NCBI RefSeq assembly: GCF_030733545.1
Contig: NZ_JASHIU010000001.1
Location: forward strand, 434,001 to 498,000
Direction of reading: 5' to 3'
From: Oceanicaulis sp. MMSF_3324
GTDB taxonomy: Bacteria > Pseudomonadota > Alphaproteobacteria > Caulobacterales > Maricaulaceae
Length of the DNA stretch: 64,000 nucleotides
The notes beneath the pieces are model-generated. The model made no database searches. It was not told the DNA's origin and was given only the letters and a program-made list of their open reading frames with translations. Below are positions 39,331 to 50,914 of the stretch, in pieces. The position numbers and the translations under genes were made by a program. Each line of letters starts with the position of its first letter. Position 1 is the first letter of the stretch.

Positions 39331-40268
39331 CGCTTGCGGGCCCTTGGATGCGTTGCGGCGTGAATCGCCATCAGTCGGCTTTGTTCAATATCGGCATAGA
39401 CCTGGGTGGTGCTGAGCGAAGCATGGCCCAACAGGTCCTGGATCGCGCGCAAATCCCCGCCATGGGCCAGAAGATGAGTCGCAAAGGCGTGGCGCAGGGC
39501 GTGCGGCGTCGCCGTGGCGGGCAGGCCCAGCCGGCTTCGCAGGATCTGCATGGCGCTTTGCATGGCGCGCGCCTGCAAGGGCCCGCCGCGTGACGCCCGG
39601 AAGAGCGGATCATCGCCCCCTATCTGGTAGGGGCAGGCGTCCACATAGGCGCTCACGGCCTGACGCACGGCAGGCAGGACAGGTACGATCCGGGTCTTGC
39701 CCCCCTTGCCTGCGACGCGCAGCACGTCGGGCAGAGGATGATCGCGGCCTGTCAGGGCAAGGGCTTCGGAAATCCTGAGCCCGCATCCATACAGAAGGCT
39801 CAGCACGGCGGCGTCCCGTGCGCCGATCCAGGGTTCACGGGCGCCCGTCTCGGCTTCCTTCAGCAGCGATTTCGCGGCGCTCTCGCTGACCGGTCGCGGC
39901 TGGCGACGTTGCGCCTTGGGCGATTCCACAAGTCCGAGCGCCGGATTATCCAGCCCCCAGCGTCTGCGCCCATAGCTGAAGAATGTGCGAGCTGCGGACA
40001 GGCCGCGTTGCAGGGTGCGCGGGCCCACACCCTCCCGGCGGCGATCGGCCAGCCAGGCGCGCCAGTCCGCGCTTTGAAGATCTGAAAGCGTCTTCAGGGT
40101 CAGGGCGCCGCCCAGATGCCCGGTCAGGAATTCGAACAGACCCGACAGATCCCGGTCATAGGCCTCGACGGTGCGCGGGCTCAGTCGCCGTTCGCCCTCG
40201 AGATGGCTCAGAAAGGCGCTCAGGGCCGCGTCGGTGCCAAGGGAGGGGTCGTCTAGTCGCGCAGCCAT
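39327..40268 (-). CDS. xerC: Tyrosine recombinase XerC
   Basis: This 313-aa site-specific recombinase resolves chromosome dimers at dif with XerD. The N-terminal SAM-like domain (FLSHLEGERRLSPRTVEAYDRD region) precedes the catalytic domain with R in CGLRISEAL, K in GKGGKTRIVPV, HALRHAFATH, the second H in LGHASLSTTQ and the nucleophile Y in QVYADI. It overlaps the upstream DUF484 gene by 16 nt, a common alphaproteobacterial pair. It is a housekeeping enzyme, not evidence of an integron or phage. Confidence 0.93.
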   Translation of the reverse strand: MAARLDDPSLGTDAALSAFLSHLEGERRLSPRTVEAYDRDLSGLFEFLTGHLGGALTLKTLSDLQSADWRAWLADRRREGVGPRTLQRGLSAARTFFSYGRRRWGLDNPALGLVESPKAQRRQPRPVSESAAKSLLKEAETGAREPWIGARDAAVLSLLYGCGLRISEALALTGRDHPLPDVLRVAGKGGKTRIVPVLPAVRQAVSAYVDACPYQIGGDDPLFRASRGGPLQARAMQSAMQILRSRLGLPATATPHALRHAFATHLLAHGGDLRAIQDLLGHASLSTTQVYADIEQSRLMAIHAATHPRARKR

Positions 40269-40918
40269 GGCGCAATCCGGCGCTCAAGGGCGCGGGCGAG
40301 GAAATGAATGAGGTCCGCGCCCTGGTCAGCGGTGAAGGCGCGGGCGTCCCGGCTGGCCAGGCACAAAAGCCCCGGATGCCCGCCAATTTCCATGCGCGCA
40401 ATGGCTTCCGAACGCAGATTGGGGCCGAGCGGACCGTAAAGCGCATCGGCGAACCGCCCGTTCACAAGGCCCAGCCGTTCACTGTCATCCTCGAGAAGCG
40501 CATTGGTCAGCTCCGGCGAGCAGCCCAGAATGGCGCTTGCGTCCTTGAGCGGGGAATGGCCCTCAAGAAACACGCGCACAGCGTCCACGCTCAGCGCGCC
40601 GGCGACCCGGCTGGCGAGCTTGTGATCCAGCGCGGCGAGGTCTTCAGCTTCCATGATGGCGAGCACGGCGGCATGGGTTTGGGCCTGGGCGGCCATGTTG
40701 GCCTTGGCGAGCGCAATCAGCGCATCATTGGTGGCGCGGACCTTGCGCAGATCCTTTTCGAGTTTCTTCTGGCGGCGTTGACCCAGATCCACCACGCTGC
40801 CGCCGCTATCGGCGTCGCGCACCAGGGCGATCAGGTCGGGATCCCCGGTGATCACTTCGGGGCGTTCGCGCAGGGCGGCGCGCAGGGATTCCATGTCCAG
40901 CGTGTCGAGGGCGGTCAT
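40253..40918 (-). CDS. DUF484 family protein
   Basis: This 221-aa GAF-like protein is of the DUF484 family, which travels with xerC in many proteobacteria. The pattern begins SLRAALRERPEVITGDPDLIALV, continues with a coiled segment (RQKKLEKDLRKVRATNDALI) and ends with GHPGLLCLASRDARAFTADQG. The function in recombination or division is not established. It is the upstream gene of the pair and is divergent from priA. Confidence 0.88.
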   Translation of the reverse strand: MTALDTLDMESLRAALRERPEVITGDPDLIALVRDADSGGSVVDLGQRRQKKLEKDLRKVRATNDALIALAKANMAAQAQTHAAVLAIMEAEDLAALDHKLASRVAGALSVDAVRVFLEGHSPLKDASAILGCSPELTNALLEDDSERLGLVNGRFADALYGPLGPNLRSEAIARMEIGGHPGLLCLASRDARAFTADQGADLIHFLARALERRIAPWLRD

Positions 40919-41045
40919 TGATCAAGCTCCATGCCAACCCGACCTACCTGCCAGAGCCAGCTTGTGAATGCGTTAACCCTGAGTCGTTCCGCCTGCGCTT
41001 TGTTACACTGATGCAGAATCAAACCGCCCCAGGACGCCGACTTTC

Positions 41046-43226
41046 GTGAGCGAGCCCGCTTCATCCCCGCAACGCGCCTCGGTCCTGTTTCCGATGCCCT
41101 TGCCCGAACCGTTCGATTATGCGGTTCCAGACGGCGTGCGCGTCAGTCCGGGCGATCATGTGCTGGCGCCGCTGGGCAAGCGCAGCGCGCCGGGTGTGGT
41201 TTGGGATGTGGGGCCGGATGACGGTTCACGTACACTCAAGCCGCTGGATGATCTGCGCGGCGGACCGCCCCTCAGCGCCTCCATGCGCGAGTTTGTGGAG
41301 TGGGCGGCGCGCTATCTGGTCGAGCCGCCGGGTATTGTCCTGCGCGCGGTCCTGAGGAGCCCGGGCGCGCTCAAACCCTCCCCCACCGAAACGCTCTATC
41401 ATCCCACCGGGCAGGTGCTGGCGCGTCTGACGCCGGCGCGCCGCGCCGTATTGGACGCGGCTGAAGAAGGGCCGGGCAGCGCGGCGGAGCTGGCGCGGCG
41501 GGCGGGCGTGTCGTCGTCAGTGGTGAAGGGGCTGGCGGAGGCGGGCGGATTACGCGCCGAAGAGGCGCCGGTCGATCCGCCCTTCGAAACCCCGGATCCC
41601 TATCGCGAGGGCGTGGAGCTGAACGCCGTGCAGGCGGACGCGGCGGCGACGCTGCGCCGTCTGGTGGCGGCGGGCGGGTTTCAGGCGGCGCTACTGGATG
41701 GCGTGACCGGCTCGGGCAAGACAGAGGTGTATTTCGAGGCCATCGCCGAGCTGATGAAACGCGAGCCCGAAGCCCAGATCCTGGTGCTTCTGCCCGAAAT
41801 CGCGCTGACCCAGGCGGTGACCAAGCGCTTCAAGGACCGGTTTGGCGTGGAGCCGGCGCTCTGGCATTCAGGGCTCGCCGACAAGGAGCGCCGTCGGACC
41901 TGGCGCGAAGTGGCGTCGGGTCGGGCCAGGATCGTGGCAGGGGCGCGCTCCTCAATCTTTCTGCCCTTTACCCATCTGCGCGGCATCGTGGTCGATGAAG
42001 AGCATGACCCGACCTACAAGCAGGATGAAAACCTCACCTATAACGCCCGCGATCTCGCAGTAGCCCGCGCCAAGCTGCAGGGCGCGGTGTGTATCCTCGC
42101 CAGTGCGACGCCCTCGCTTGAAAGTCTCGTGAATGCCGAGGCCGGCCGCTATGTGCATGTGGTGCTCCCGAGCCGCGCGGGCGGGGCGGTGTTGCCCGAT
42201 ATCGAGCTTCTCGACTTGCGCGACAGCCCGCCCGAAAAGGGCGAATGGCTGTCGCCGCCCTTGCACAAGGCGGTCGCCGACACGCTGGCGCGTGGCGAGC
42301 AGGCCATGCTCTATCTCAACCGGCGCGGTTTCGCCCCGCTCGTGCTGTGCAAGGCCTGCGGGCACAAGATGAAGAGCCCCGAGGCCGATCGCTGGCTGGT
42401 GGAGCACCGCTATACCGGGCGGCTGGTCTGCCACGTCACTGGCTTTTCCATGCCCAAGCCGAAAAACTGCCCTGAATGCGGTGAACCTGATTCGCTGATC
42501 GGCGTGGGTCCGGGCGTGGAGCGCGTGGCCGAGGAGGCGCGACAGCGCTTCCCCGACGCGCGGGTGGAGGTGTTTTCGTCCGATACCGCCCAGAACGGCG
42601 ATGATGTGCGCTCCATCGTCCAGCGCATGGAGGACGGCGAGATTGACATTCTGGTGGGCACCCAGATCGCGGCGAAGGGCCACAACTTCCCCCATCTGAC
42701 GCTGGTGGGCGTGGTGGACGCCGATCTGGGGCTGGCGGGTGGCGATCTGCGCGCGGGCGAGCGCACCTATCAGACCCTGGTCCAGGCGGCCGGGCGCGCC
42801 GGGCGGGCGGATCGACCCGGCCGGGCGATCTTGCAGACCTGGAATCCCGAGCATGAAGCGCTGCAGGCGCTGGCGAACGGGGATCGGGACGCGTTTCTGG
42901 CCGCTGAGCGCACCATGCGCGAAATTCTCGGCCTGCCGCCCTTCGGGCGACTCGCCGCCCTGATTGTCTCCGGTCCCGATCCGGCCCAGCTCGACGACGC
43001 CTGCCTGGGGATTGCGCGTGCTGCACCGGTCTCTGAAGGCGTACAGGTCTTCGGTCCCGCCGAAGCGCCTTTGGGCGTGGTGCGCGGGCGCTGGCGGCGG
43101 CGCTTTCTGGTGCAGGCGCCGCGGAATGTGGATGTCTCCTCCTTCATGCGCGCCTGGATGGGTCGCATGAAACCGCCGTCTGCGGTCAGAGTCGTGCTCG
43201 ATATCGAGCCCTATTCGTTTCTCTAG
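41046..43226 (+). CDS. priA: Primosomal protein N' (PriA helicase) with reduced zinc site
   Basis: This 726-aa helicase reloads the replisome at stalled forks. It has the N-terminal DNA-binding domain (residues 1-115), Walker A GVTGSGKTEVY, the DEEHD box, and the helicase motifs GTQIAAKGH and QAAGRAGRADRPG. Start is GTG at 41046. In the zinc-binding region C435, C438, C462, C475 and C478 remain, but S444, A447 and T465 stand where E. coli has C445, C448 and C466. One of the two zinc sites is therefore probably absent. The 3' end shares CTAG with the next gene. Confidence 0.96.
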   Translation: MSEPASSPQRASVLFPMPLPEPFDYAVPDGVRVSPGDHVLAPLGKRSAPGVVWDVGPDDGSRTLKPLDDLRGGPPLSASMREFVEWAARYLVEPPGIVLRAVLRSPGALKPSPTETLYHPTGQVLARLTPARRAVLDAAEEGPGSAAELARRAGVSSSVVKGLAEAGGLRAEEAPVDPPFETPDPYREGVELNAVQADAAATLRRLVAAGGFQAALLDGVTGSGKTEVYFEAIAELMKREPEAQILVLLPEIALTQAVTKRFKDRFGVEPALWHSGLADKERRRTWREVASGRARIVAGARSSIFLPFTHLRGIVVDEEHDPTYKQDENLTYNARDLAVARAKLQGAVCILASATPSLESLVNAEAGRYVHVVLPSRAGGAVLPDIELLDLRDSPPEKGEWLSPPLHKAVADTLARGEQAMLYLNRRGFAPLVLCKACGHKMKSPEADRWLVEHRYTGRLVCHVTGFSMPKPKNCPECGEPDSLIGVGPGVERVAEEARQRFPDARVEVFSSDTAQNGDDVRSIVQRMEDGEIDILVGTQIAAKGHNFPHLTLVGVVDADLGLAGGDLRAGERTYQTLVQAAGRAGRADRPGRAILQTWNPEHEALQALANGDRDAFLAAERTMREILGLPPFGRLAALIVSGPDPAQLDDACLGIARAAPVSEGVQVFGPAEAPLGVVRGRWRRRFLVQAPRNVDVSSFMRAWMGRMKPPSAVRVVLDIEPYSFL

Positions 43227-44434
43227 CGCTCTGGTCCGAGGCTCAGAGTTCGCGCTTGCCCATCACGCCAGATCGTCAGGGTCTGAACCGATTGCGCGTC
43301 CAGCCCGTCCGCCAGCCAGAACGCCGTTTCGCATCGGGCCTCGCGCGGTTGGGTCGGCAGCTCGCGCCCATCCACCTGTAAAACCACATCACCGACCTGC
43401 AATCCGGCGCGCGCCGCCGGTGTGTTCTCATACAGCCGGACCAGCTCGGCCTGGTCGCTGACAATGGCGATGGAGAAGTCGGGCGGCGGGCTGGTTGCTG
43501 CGGTGGTGGCGAGCGGGCTCAGCACGATCCGGCCGCCCGGATAGTCAAGCGTCACCACGTGGGTGTTGAGGAGTCCAGCGCCGAAGAGGGTCGGCGGGAT
43601 GGGTCGCAAATCGCTGTAAAGACGAGGCAAGGCGTCAGCGCCCAGCGAGACATCGTCCAGCTGCGCGCGCACCAGGGGAGCCGGATCTGACCAGCCGCCA
43701 GCTGATTCTCCGGCGCGTCCTGTTCCGCGTTCCAGGCTGCCGCGTACGATCCGACGGCGTACGGACGGCATGTCGGCGGCGCGCTCGAACAGGGCCAATT
43801 CTCCGGCGAAGCCTGTGTCGAACAGCGCCTTGTCGCTCATCTCGCCGATGGCGTAGTCGATGATGGGCATGTGCGGATAGCCAAAGTCATGGAGCGCTGT
43901 CTCCGGACCGGGCGGTAATGGGGGGAAGTCTCCAGCCTCCGCTGCAAGCGCCACGGTCTGCCGGGAGAGATCGAGGCGCCAGGCGCTGCCCTTGAGGATC
44001 TCCGATCCGATGATGCCGTCCTCGATGAAGCAGGCGCCCTGGTCGAGTGTTTCGAAGTTGAAGATCATCACGGGGACATCGTGAAACACCACATCGCCCA
44101 GCCGGACCGTGTCGACGATGGCGATGTCCATCACGATCTCTGCGCCATGGGCGTCCCGCCCCGTGTTCTGCCCGATAATCTCCAGTTCGAGCGTGTCTGC
44201 GAGGGCGCGTGACAGTATCGTGGGCGAGCCGGTGTCGAAGATGAAATTGCCGGGCCGATCATTCAGTTCGGCCTGGATGAAGATTTTATCGAGTCTCCAG
44301 TCAAAGCTGAGCTCGCTCACGGGGGCGCTGCGTTCGATTTGGATGTCGCGTTGAAATGCGTCTTGCGGCGTCGGCTCCTGGATGAGGCTTGTGATCGCTG
44401 ACAACGTGAAGGCGGCTAGCGCAGAAGCGGGCAT
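43223..44434 (-). CDS. Exported double retropepsin-like/PDZ protein
   Basis: This 403-aa protein begins with a hydrophobic export segment (residues 3-18). It contains two aspartyl-protease-like repeats, FIFDTGSP (D67) and ALFDTGFA (D206), each followed by a strand and loop pattern of clan AA. A C-terminal PDZ domain (about 320-403; NTPAARAGLQVGDVVLQVDG) follows. Two DTG lobes in one chain could form a pepsin-like active site. Substrate is unknown. It converges on priA with a shared CTAG. Confidence 0.82.
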   Translation of the reverse strand: MPASALAAFTLSAITSLIQEPTPQDAFQRDIQIERSAPVSELSFDWRLDKIFIQAELNDRPGNFIFDTGSPTILSRALADTLELEIIGQNTGRDAHGAEIVMDIAIVDTVRLGDVVFHDVPVMIFNFETLDQGACFIEDGIIGSEILKGSAWRLDLSRQTVALAAEAGDFPPLPPGPETALHDFGYPHMPIIDYAIGEMSDKALFDTGFAGELALFERAADMPSVRRRIVRGSLERGTGRAGESAGGWSDPAPLVRAQLDDVSLGADALPRLYSDLRPIPPTLFGAGLLNTHVVTLDYPGGRIVLSPLATTAATSPPPDFSIAIVSDQAELVRLYENTPAARAGLQVGDVVLQVDGRELPTQPREARCETAFWLADGLDAQSVQTLTIWRDGQARTLSLGPER

Positions 44435-44644
44435 GGCGATTGTCCTTCAATTGACCCGGTGTGGGCGGTTTCCGGGGACGCTAGCGGAGCTTTGGAAGCC
44501 GGTCTCATGAATTCGAGTCCATAAAGTTTCACTTTAATTGCGAGGGTGTCTGCCTCATGGCCTCAACGCGCTGCTGACGGAGGAATGGGGACCTCTGGAG
44601 CTGAATGGGACGCAGAAGGAGGTTATTTCGCGCACTCCCCGGTG
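44435..44644. other. Intergenic region upstream of the atp promoter
   Basis: No gene is supported here. The reading frames are short, in GC-rich sequence with no ribosome site in a sensible place. An AT-rich patch (AAAGTTTCACTTTAA, 44524-44538) contains a 5-bp inverted repeat, AAAGT/ACTTT, which may be a regulatory site or chance. Confidence 0.45.
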
Positions 44645-44673
44645 TTGCGGGGGGCGCACCCCTGTGCTAGTTC
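44645..44673 (+). promoter_or_regulatory. Candidate promoter of the atp operon
   Basis: TTGCGGG (44645-44651), a 14-nt spacer and GCTAGTTC (44666-44673) match the Caulobacter-type consensus at seven of eight -10 positions. The leader to the atpH start would be about 125 nt and contains the inverted repeat at 44688-44718. Confidence 0.6.
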
Positions 44674-44687
44674 GGCGCCGGGCTGTG

Positions 44688-44718
44688 AGACACACGTGGC
44701 GGTAACCCTAGTGTGTCT
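44688..44718 (+). repeat. Inverted repeat in the atp leader
   Basis: AGACACAC (44688-44695) and GTGTGTCT (44711-44718) form a perfect 8-bp inverted repeat with a 15-nt spacer, beginning 15 nt after the candidate promoter. It could be a protein-binding site or an RNA stem. No T-run follows. Confidence 0.5.
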
Positions 44719-44807
44719 TGCAAGAAGCCAAGTTCCTTCAAGCGTTTGGGCAATGCCGCACTGGTGGGGTCTTAACGCGCATCACGAGAAGAAAGCGGCG
44801 CAGAACG

Positions 44808-45368
44808 GTGACCACCGTCGATAATGCGATCATGAGCGAGGCCGGCGAGCGCTATGCGCGCGCCTTGTTCGACCTGGCCGAAGAGGCGGGCGCGGCAGAG
44901 GCTGTCGAGAAGGACGTGGACGCGCTGGGCGCGGTGCTCGCGGACTCCGATGACCTGCGCGACGCGCTGACCAGCCCGCTGTATGGCGCGGCTGAGAAAT
45001 CATCCGTGCTCTCTGCTCTGGCTGAAAAGCTGGGCGCCCAGGACCTGACCAAGAAATTCATCGCTGTTGCGGCCCATAACGGCCGGGCGAGCGATATCAC
45101 CGACATGCTGCGCGCCTTCAAGGTGCTGGCGGCGCTCAAGCGCGGGGCGACTTCGGCTGTGGTCACCACCGCGGACGAGCTGACCGCAACGCAGCTGAAA
45201 GAGCTGACCGCGGCGTTGAAAACCGCATTGGGCCAGGATGTGGATATCCGTACGCAAGTGCGGCCCGACATCCTCGGCGGACTGATCGTAAAGGTCGGTT
45301 CGCGCATGTTTGACTCCTCCCTCCGCACAAAGCTGGAGGGGCTGCGCAACACGATGAAAGAGGCGTAG
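44808..45368 (+). CDS. atpH: ATP synthase delta subunit
   Basis: This 186-aa F1 delta subunit links the alpha3beta3 head to the peripheral stalk. The start of the fold, RYARALFDLAEEAG, and the C-terminal RPDILGGLIVKVGSRMFDSS are diagnostic. The GTG at 44808 is preferred: it gives the usual dozen or so residues before RYARAL and has AGAAGAAAGCGG upstream; an ATG at 44832 is possible. It is the first gene of atpHAGDC; the F0 genes are not in the window, as is normal in alphaproteobacteria. Confidence 0.94.
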   Translation: MTTVDNAIMSEAGERYARALFDLAEEAGAAEAVEKDVDALGAVLADSDDLRDALTSPLYGAAEKSSVLSALAEKLGAQDLTKKFIAVAAHNGRASDITDMLRAFKVLAALKRGATSAVVTTADELTATQLKELTAALKTALGQDVDIRTQVRPDILGGLIVKVGSRMFDSSLRTKLEGLRNTMKEA

Positions 45369-46901
<1,533 letters not shown>

Positions 46902-46905
46902 GGAC

Positions 46906-46925
46906 GGGCGCGCTTAGGCGCGCCC
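46906..46925 (+). repeat. Intercistronic hairpin between atpA and atpG
   Basis: A perfect 8-bp G+C stem (GGGCGCGC 46906-46913 with GCGCGCCC 46918-46925) with a TTAG loop lies 5 nt after the atpA stop. It lacks a T-run, so it is probably an RNA-processing or stability element rather than a terminator. Confidence 0.6.
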
Positions 46926-46987
46926 AACCTCCTCGTTCTGGAGGGGCTTGCCCCGACAGGATCAAGCGGTTGGGCTGAGGACGACAA

Positions 46988-47872
46988 ATGGCCAGCCTTA
47001 AAGAGCTGAAAAACCGGATCAACTCGGTCGAATCGACCAAGAAGATCACCAAGGCGATGCAAATGGTCGCCGCGGCCAAGCTGCGCAAGGCGCAGGAAGC
47101 TGCGGAAGCCGCGCGCCCGTACGCTGAGCGTATGGCGGCGGTGATGGCCAATCTGTCATCGGCCATGGAAGGCCCGGACGCGCCGCGTCTGCTGGTCGGC
47201 ACGGGCAAGGACGATGTCCACCTGCTCGTCGTCGCCACGGCGGACCGCGGCCTGTGCGGCGGCTTCAACACCAATATTGCGCGCCTGGCGCGCGAGCGTG
47301 TCGCGGCGCTGGTCAGCGCAGGCAAGGCGGTCAAGATCCTGACCGTCGGCAAGAAGGGCTATGAAGCCCTCAAGCGCTTGCACAATGACAAGATCGTCGA
47401 TCGCGTCGACCTGAAGGATGTCAAATCCATCGACGGCTCGATCGCGGCGATGATCGGCGACAAGATCCGCACCCTGTTCGAGGCGGGCGAGTTTGATGTC
47501 TGTGAAGTCATCAGCTCGGAATTCGTCTCCGTGATCAGCCAGAAGCCGCGCGCTCAGACGCTGATCCCGGCGCGTGACGCCATCGACGAGACCGTCGAGC
47601 GTCCCGACCTCAAAGGCGCGATCTACAGCTATGAGCCCGACGAGGAGAGCATCCTCGAGGTTCTGCTGCCGCGTTATGTGGATACGGTCATTCTCTCGGC
47701 CCTGCTGGAAAACGCCGCGGGTGAAATGGGCGCCAAGATGGCGGCCATGGATTCTGCGACCCGCAATGCCGGTGAGCTGATCGACAAGCTGAATCTGGAA
47801 TACAACCGCTCCCGCCAGGCGAAGATCACCAAGGAGCTGATCGAGATCATCTCCGGCGCCGAGGCGGTGTAA
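46988..47872 (+). CDS. atpG: ATP synthase gamma subunit
   Basis: This 294-aa central-stalk subunit has the N-terminal helix [20 protein letters not shown], the rotor signature [11 protein letters not shown], and the C-terminal helix [20 protein letters not shown] that contacts the beta subunits. The length is usual. An 86-nt gap containing a hairpin precedes it. Confidence 0.98.
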   Translation: MASLKELKNRINSVESTKKITKAMQMVAAAKLRKAQEAAEAARPYAERMAAVMANLSSAMEGPDAPRLLVGTGKDDVHLLVVATADRGLCGGFNTNIARLARERVAALVSAGKAVKILTVGKKGYEALKRLHNDKIVDRVDLKDVKSIDGSIAAMIGDKIRTLFEAGEFDVCEVISSEFVSVISQKPRAQTLIPARDAIDETVERPDLKGAIYSYEPDEESILEVLLPRYVDTVILSALLENAAGEMGAKMAAMDSATRNAGELIDKLNLEYNRSRQAKITKELIEIISGAEAV

Positions 47873-47887
47873 GCGTAACAAGTTTGA

Positions 47888-49381
<1,494 letters not shown>

Positions 49382-49390
49382 GCCTGATCA

Positions 49391-49415
49391 GCCGGCGCGC
49401 TTCATGCGCGCCGGC
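49391..49415 (+). repeat. Intercistronic hairpin between atpD and atpC
   Basis: A perfect 10-bp stem (GCCGGCGCGC 49391-49400 with GCGCGCCGGC 49406-49415) with a TTCAT loop starts 9 nt after the atpD stop; a second, 5-bp stem (GCCCG/CGGGC, near 49453-49467) follows. No T-run is present, so it likely protects or cleaves the mRNA, or lowers atpC expression. Confidence 0.65.
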
Positions 49416-49489
49416 GACCAGCCCGCGCTGCGGGTCTAACTGAGCAAGGCCTGCCCGCTTGTCGGGCGTAATTGAGCAAGGATCGGCCC

Positions 49490-49891
49490 ATGGCTGACAA
49501 GCTGCACTTTGACCTGGTTTCGCCTGAGCGCCGCGTCTTCGCAGGCGAGGTGGACATGGTTGTGGTTCCCGGTTCGGAAGGCGATTTCGGCGTGCTGGCC
49601 GACCATGCGCCCTTCATGTCGACTATCCGCACCGGCGCGATCTCGGTTCATTCCGGCAATGACGTCACCCGCACCTTCATCCGCGGCGGTTTCGCCGAGG
49701 TGACGGCGGCCGGTCTGACCATTCTGGCGGAAGAAGCGATCGACCTCGCCGATGTGAACGCCGAGGACGCTTCGAAGTCCCTCACCGAAGCCCGCGAAGA
49801 TCTGGGCCAGGCGCGCAATGACGAAGAGCGTCATGACGCGGAAGCCCGCATCGAGAAGTTCCAGGCCCTGCTGGCGGAACTGTCTCACTAA
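49490..49891 (+). CDS. atpC: ATP synthase epsilon subunit
   Basis: This 133-aa F1 epsilon subunit couples the gamma stalk to the c-ring and regulates ATPase activity. The beta-sandwich KLHFDLVSPERRVFAGEVD and the GDFGVLADHAPF motif precede a C-terminal helical hairpin. GCAAGGA lies 7 nt before ATG 49490; an in-frame TTG at 49472 is less likely. Confidence 0.96.
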   Translation: MADKLHFDLVSPERRVFAGEVDMVVVPGSEGDFGVLADHAPFMSTIRTGAISVHSGNDVTRTFIRGGFAEVTAAGLTILAEEAIDLADVNAEDASKSLTEAREDLGQARNDEERHDAEARIEKFQALLAELSH

Positions 49892-49925
49892 AGATTGAAG
49901 TCATTTCATTTCCGGCTTCGCGAGA

Positions 49926-49954
49926 CCCTGCGCATATTCTGCGCAGGGTTTTTT
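49926..49954 (+). terminator. Terminator of the atp operon
   Basis: A perfect 9-bp stem (CCCTGCGCA 49926-49934 with TGCGCAGGG 49940-49948), a 5-nt loop and six T (49949-49954) lie 34 nt beyond the atpC stop. Confidence 0.93.
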
Positions 49955-49971
49955 GTATCTGAGGTTCGATC

Positions 49972-50433
49972 ATGACGCGTTTCATCCGCTCGTCTTTCGC
50001 TGCTGTGGCTCTGTCTTTGTCAGCGACGCCGGCGCTTGTGGCTCAGGATGCCGATCCAGCCGCTTTGGCGAACCACATGATTGCGCTGTGTGAGACCGCA
50101 CTGGGCGCAGACGGACTGGAAGGCGCAGCCGCCGAGAGCGGCGGTCGCATCGAGGCGTTTGATTTCCCGGTTGAGGACCGCGATATCACGCGTTCTGACC
50201 GTGCTCTGCTGCTCCCGGCGGGCGAAGGCCTGTCGATCTGGCTGGGGCGTCGTGACGGGCAGGAAGTCTGTGTGTTGGGCGCGCATGACGATAATCTGCG
50301 TGTTGTTCGCGAGGTGGAGGCGCGTCTGCGCCGTGAAGGTCGTGAGGTGGTTCACAACACGGTGAACGTCTCGTTTGGCCTGTTCCGCCGTGGCAACTCG
50401 GTGCGCGTTGTGGAGCTGGCTGCAGACCGCTAG
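49972..50433 (+). CDS. Exported hypothetical protein
   Basis: This 153-aa protein has a signal peptide (MTRFIRSSFAAVALSLSATP to about residue 24) and a small domain with two cysteines (C40 region ALCETALG and QEVCVLGAHDDN) that could form a disulfide. No family is recognised. It starts 18 nt after the atp terminator and its stop shares CTAG with the rppH stop. Confidence 0.75.
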   Translation: MTRFIRSSFAAVALSLSATPALVAQDADPAALANHMIALCETALGADGLEGAAAESGGRIEAFDFPVEDRDITRSDRALLLPAGEGLSIWLGRRDGQEVCVLGAHDDNLRVVREVEARLRREGREVVHNTVNVSFGLFRRGNSVRVVELAADR

Positions 50434-50912
50434 CCGCTGAAGGGCGCGAACGCTTCGGCCACACGTTCATAAACGGCCCGTTTCCACGGAATGATCAGCT
50501 GCGGCGTGGTTTCGAGCGAGACCCAGCGGAACTCGGAAAATTCCTGCGGCGGCACGGCTTCCAGGTCAAAGTCGGCGTCTGTGCCCAAATAGCGATAGGC
50601 GAACCAGCGTTGTTTCTGGCCGCGCCAGCGATTGCGTGAGCGTTGGGCGAGCACTTCGGGCGGGAAGTCGTAGGCCAGCCAGTCTTCAATGCTGCCCAGC
50701 GGTTCAATGAGGTCCGAAGTGACGCCGGTCTCTTCGTGCAGCTCACGCAGACCGGCTTCTTCAGCCGTTTCGCCCGCGTCCATGCCGCCCTGGGGAAATT
50801 GCCAGCACCAGGGCTCATCCGCACCATAACGCTTGCCCAGCCAGACCTTGCCATGCGCGTTGAACAGCACCACGCCCACATTCGGGCGGTGTTCGGGATA
50901 GGCGTCAGACAT
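50430..50912 (-). CDS. rppH: RNA pyrophosphohydrolase
   Basis: This 160-aa Nudix enzyme removes pyrophosphate from mRNA 5' ends and so starts decay. It begins YRPNVG-like EHRPNVGVVLFN and has the Nudix box GGMDAGETAEEAGLRELHEE. WYAY-like WFAYRYLG and the C-terminal WVSLETTPQLIIPWKRAVYE are family features. It is the last gene of a block with the DUF610 gene 2 nt upstream. Confidence 0.95.
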   Translation of the reverse strand: MSDAYPEHRPNVGVVLFNAHGKVWLGKRYGADEPWCWQFPQGGMDAGETAEEAGLRELHEETGVTSDLIEPLGSIEDWLAYDFPPEVLAQRSRNRWRGQKQRWFAYRYLGTDADFDLEAVPPQEFSEFRWVSLETTPQLIIPWKRAVYERVAEAFAPFSG

Positions 50913-50914
50913 GG

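Noticed and set aside
39327-40268. Tyrosine recombinase as sign of a mobile element
   Set aside because: It is the chromosomal XerC, next to DUF484 and divergent from priA, as in many alphaproteobacteria. No attachment site or cargo is present.
44546-44824. Plus-strand 92-codon frame upstream of atpH
   Set aside because: It overlaps the atp promoter and leader, has no recognisable domain and is best explained as noncoding.
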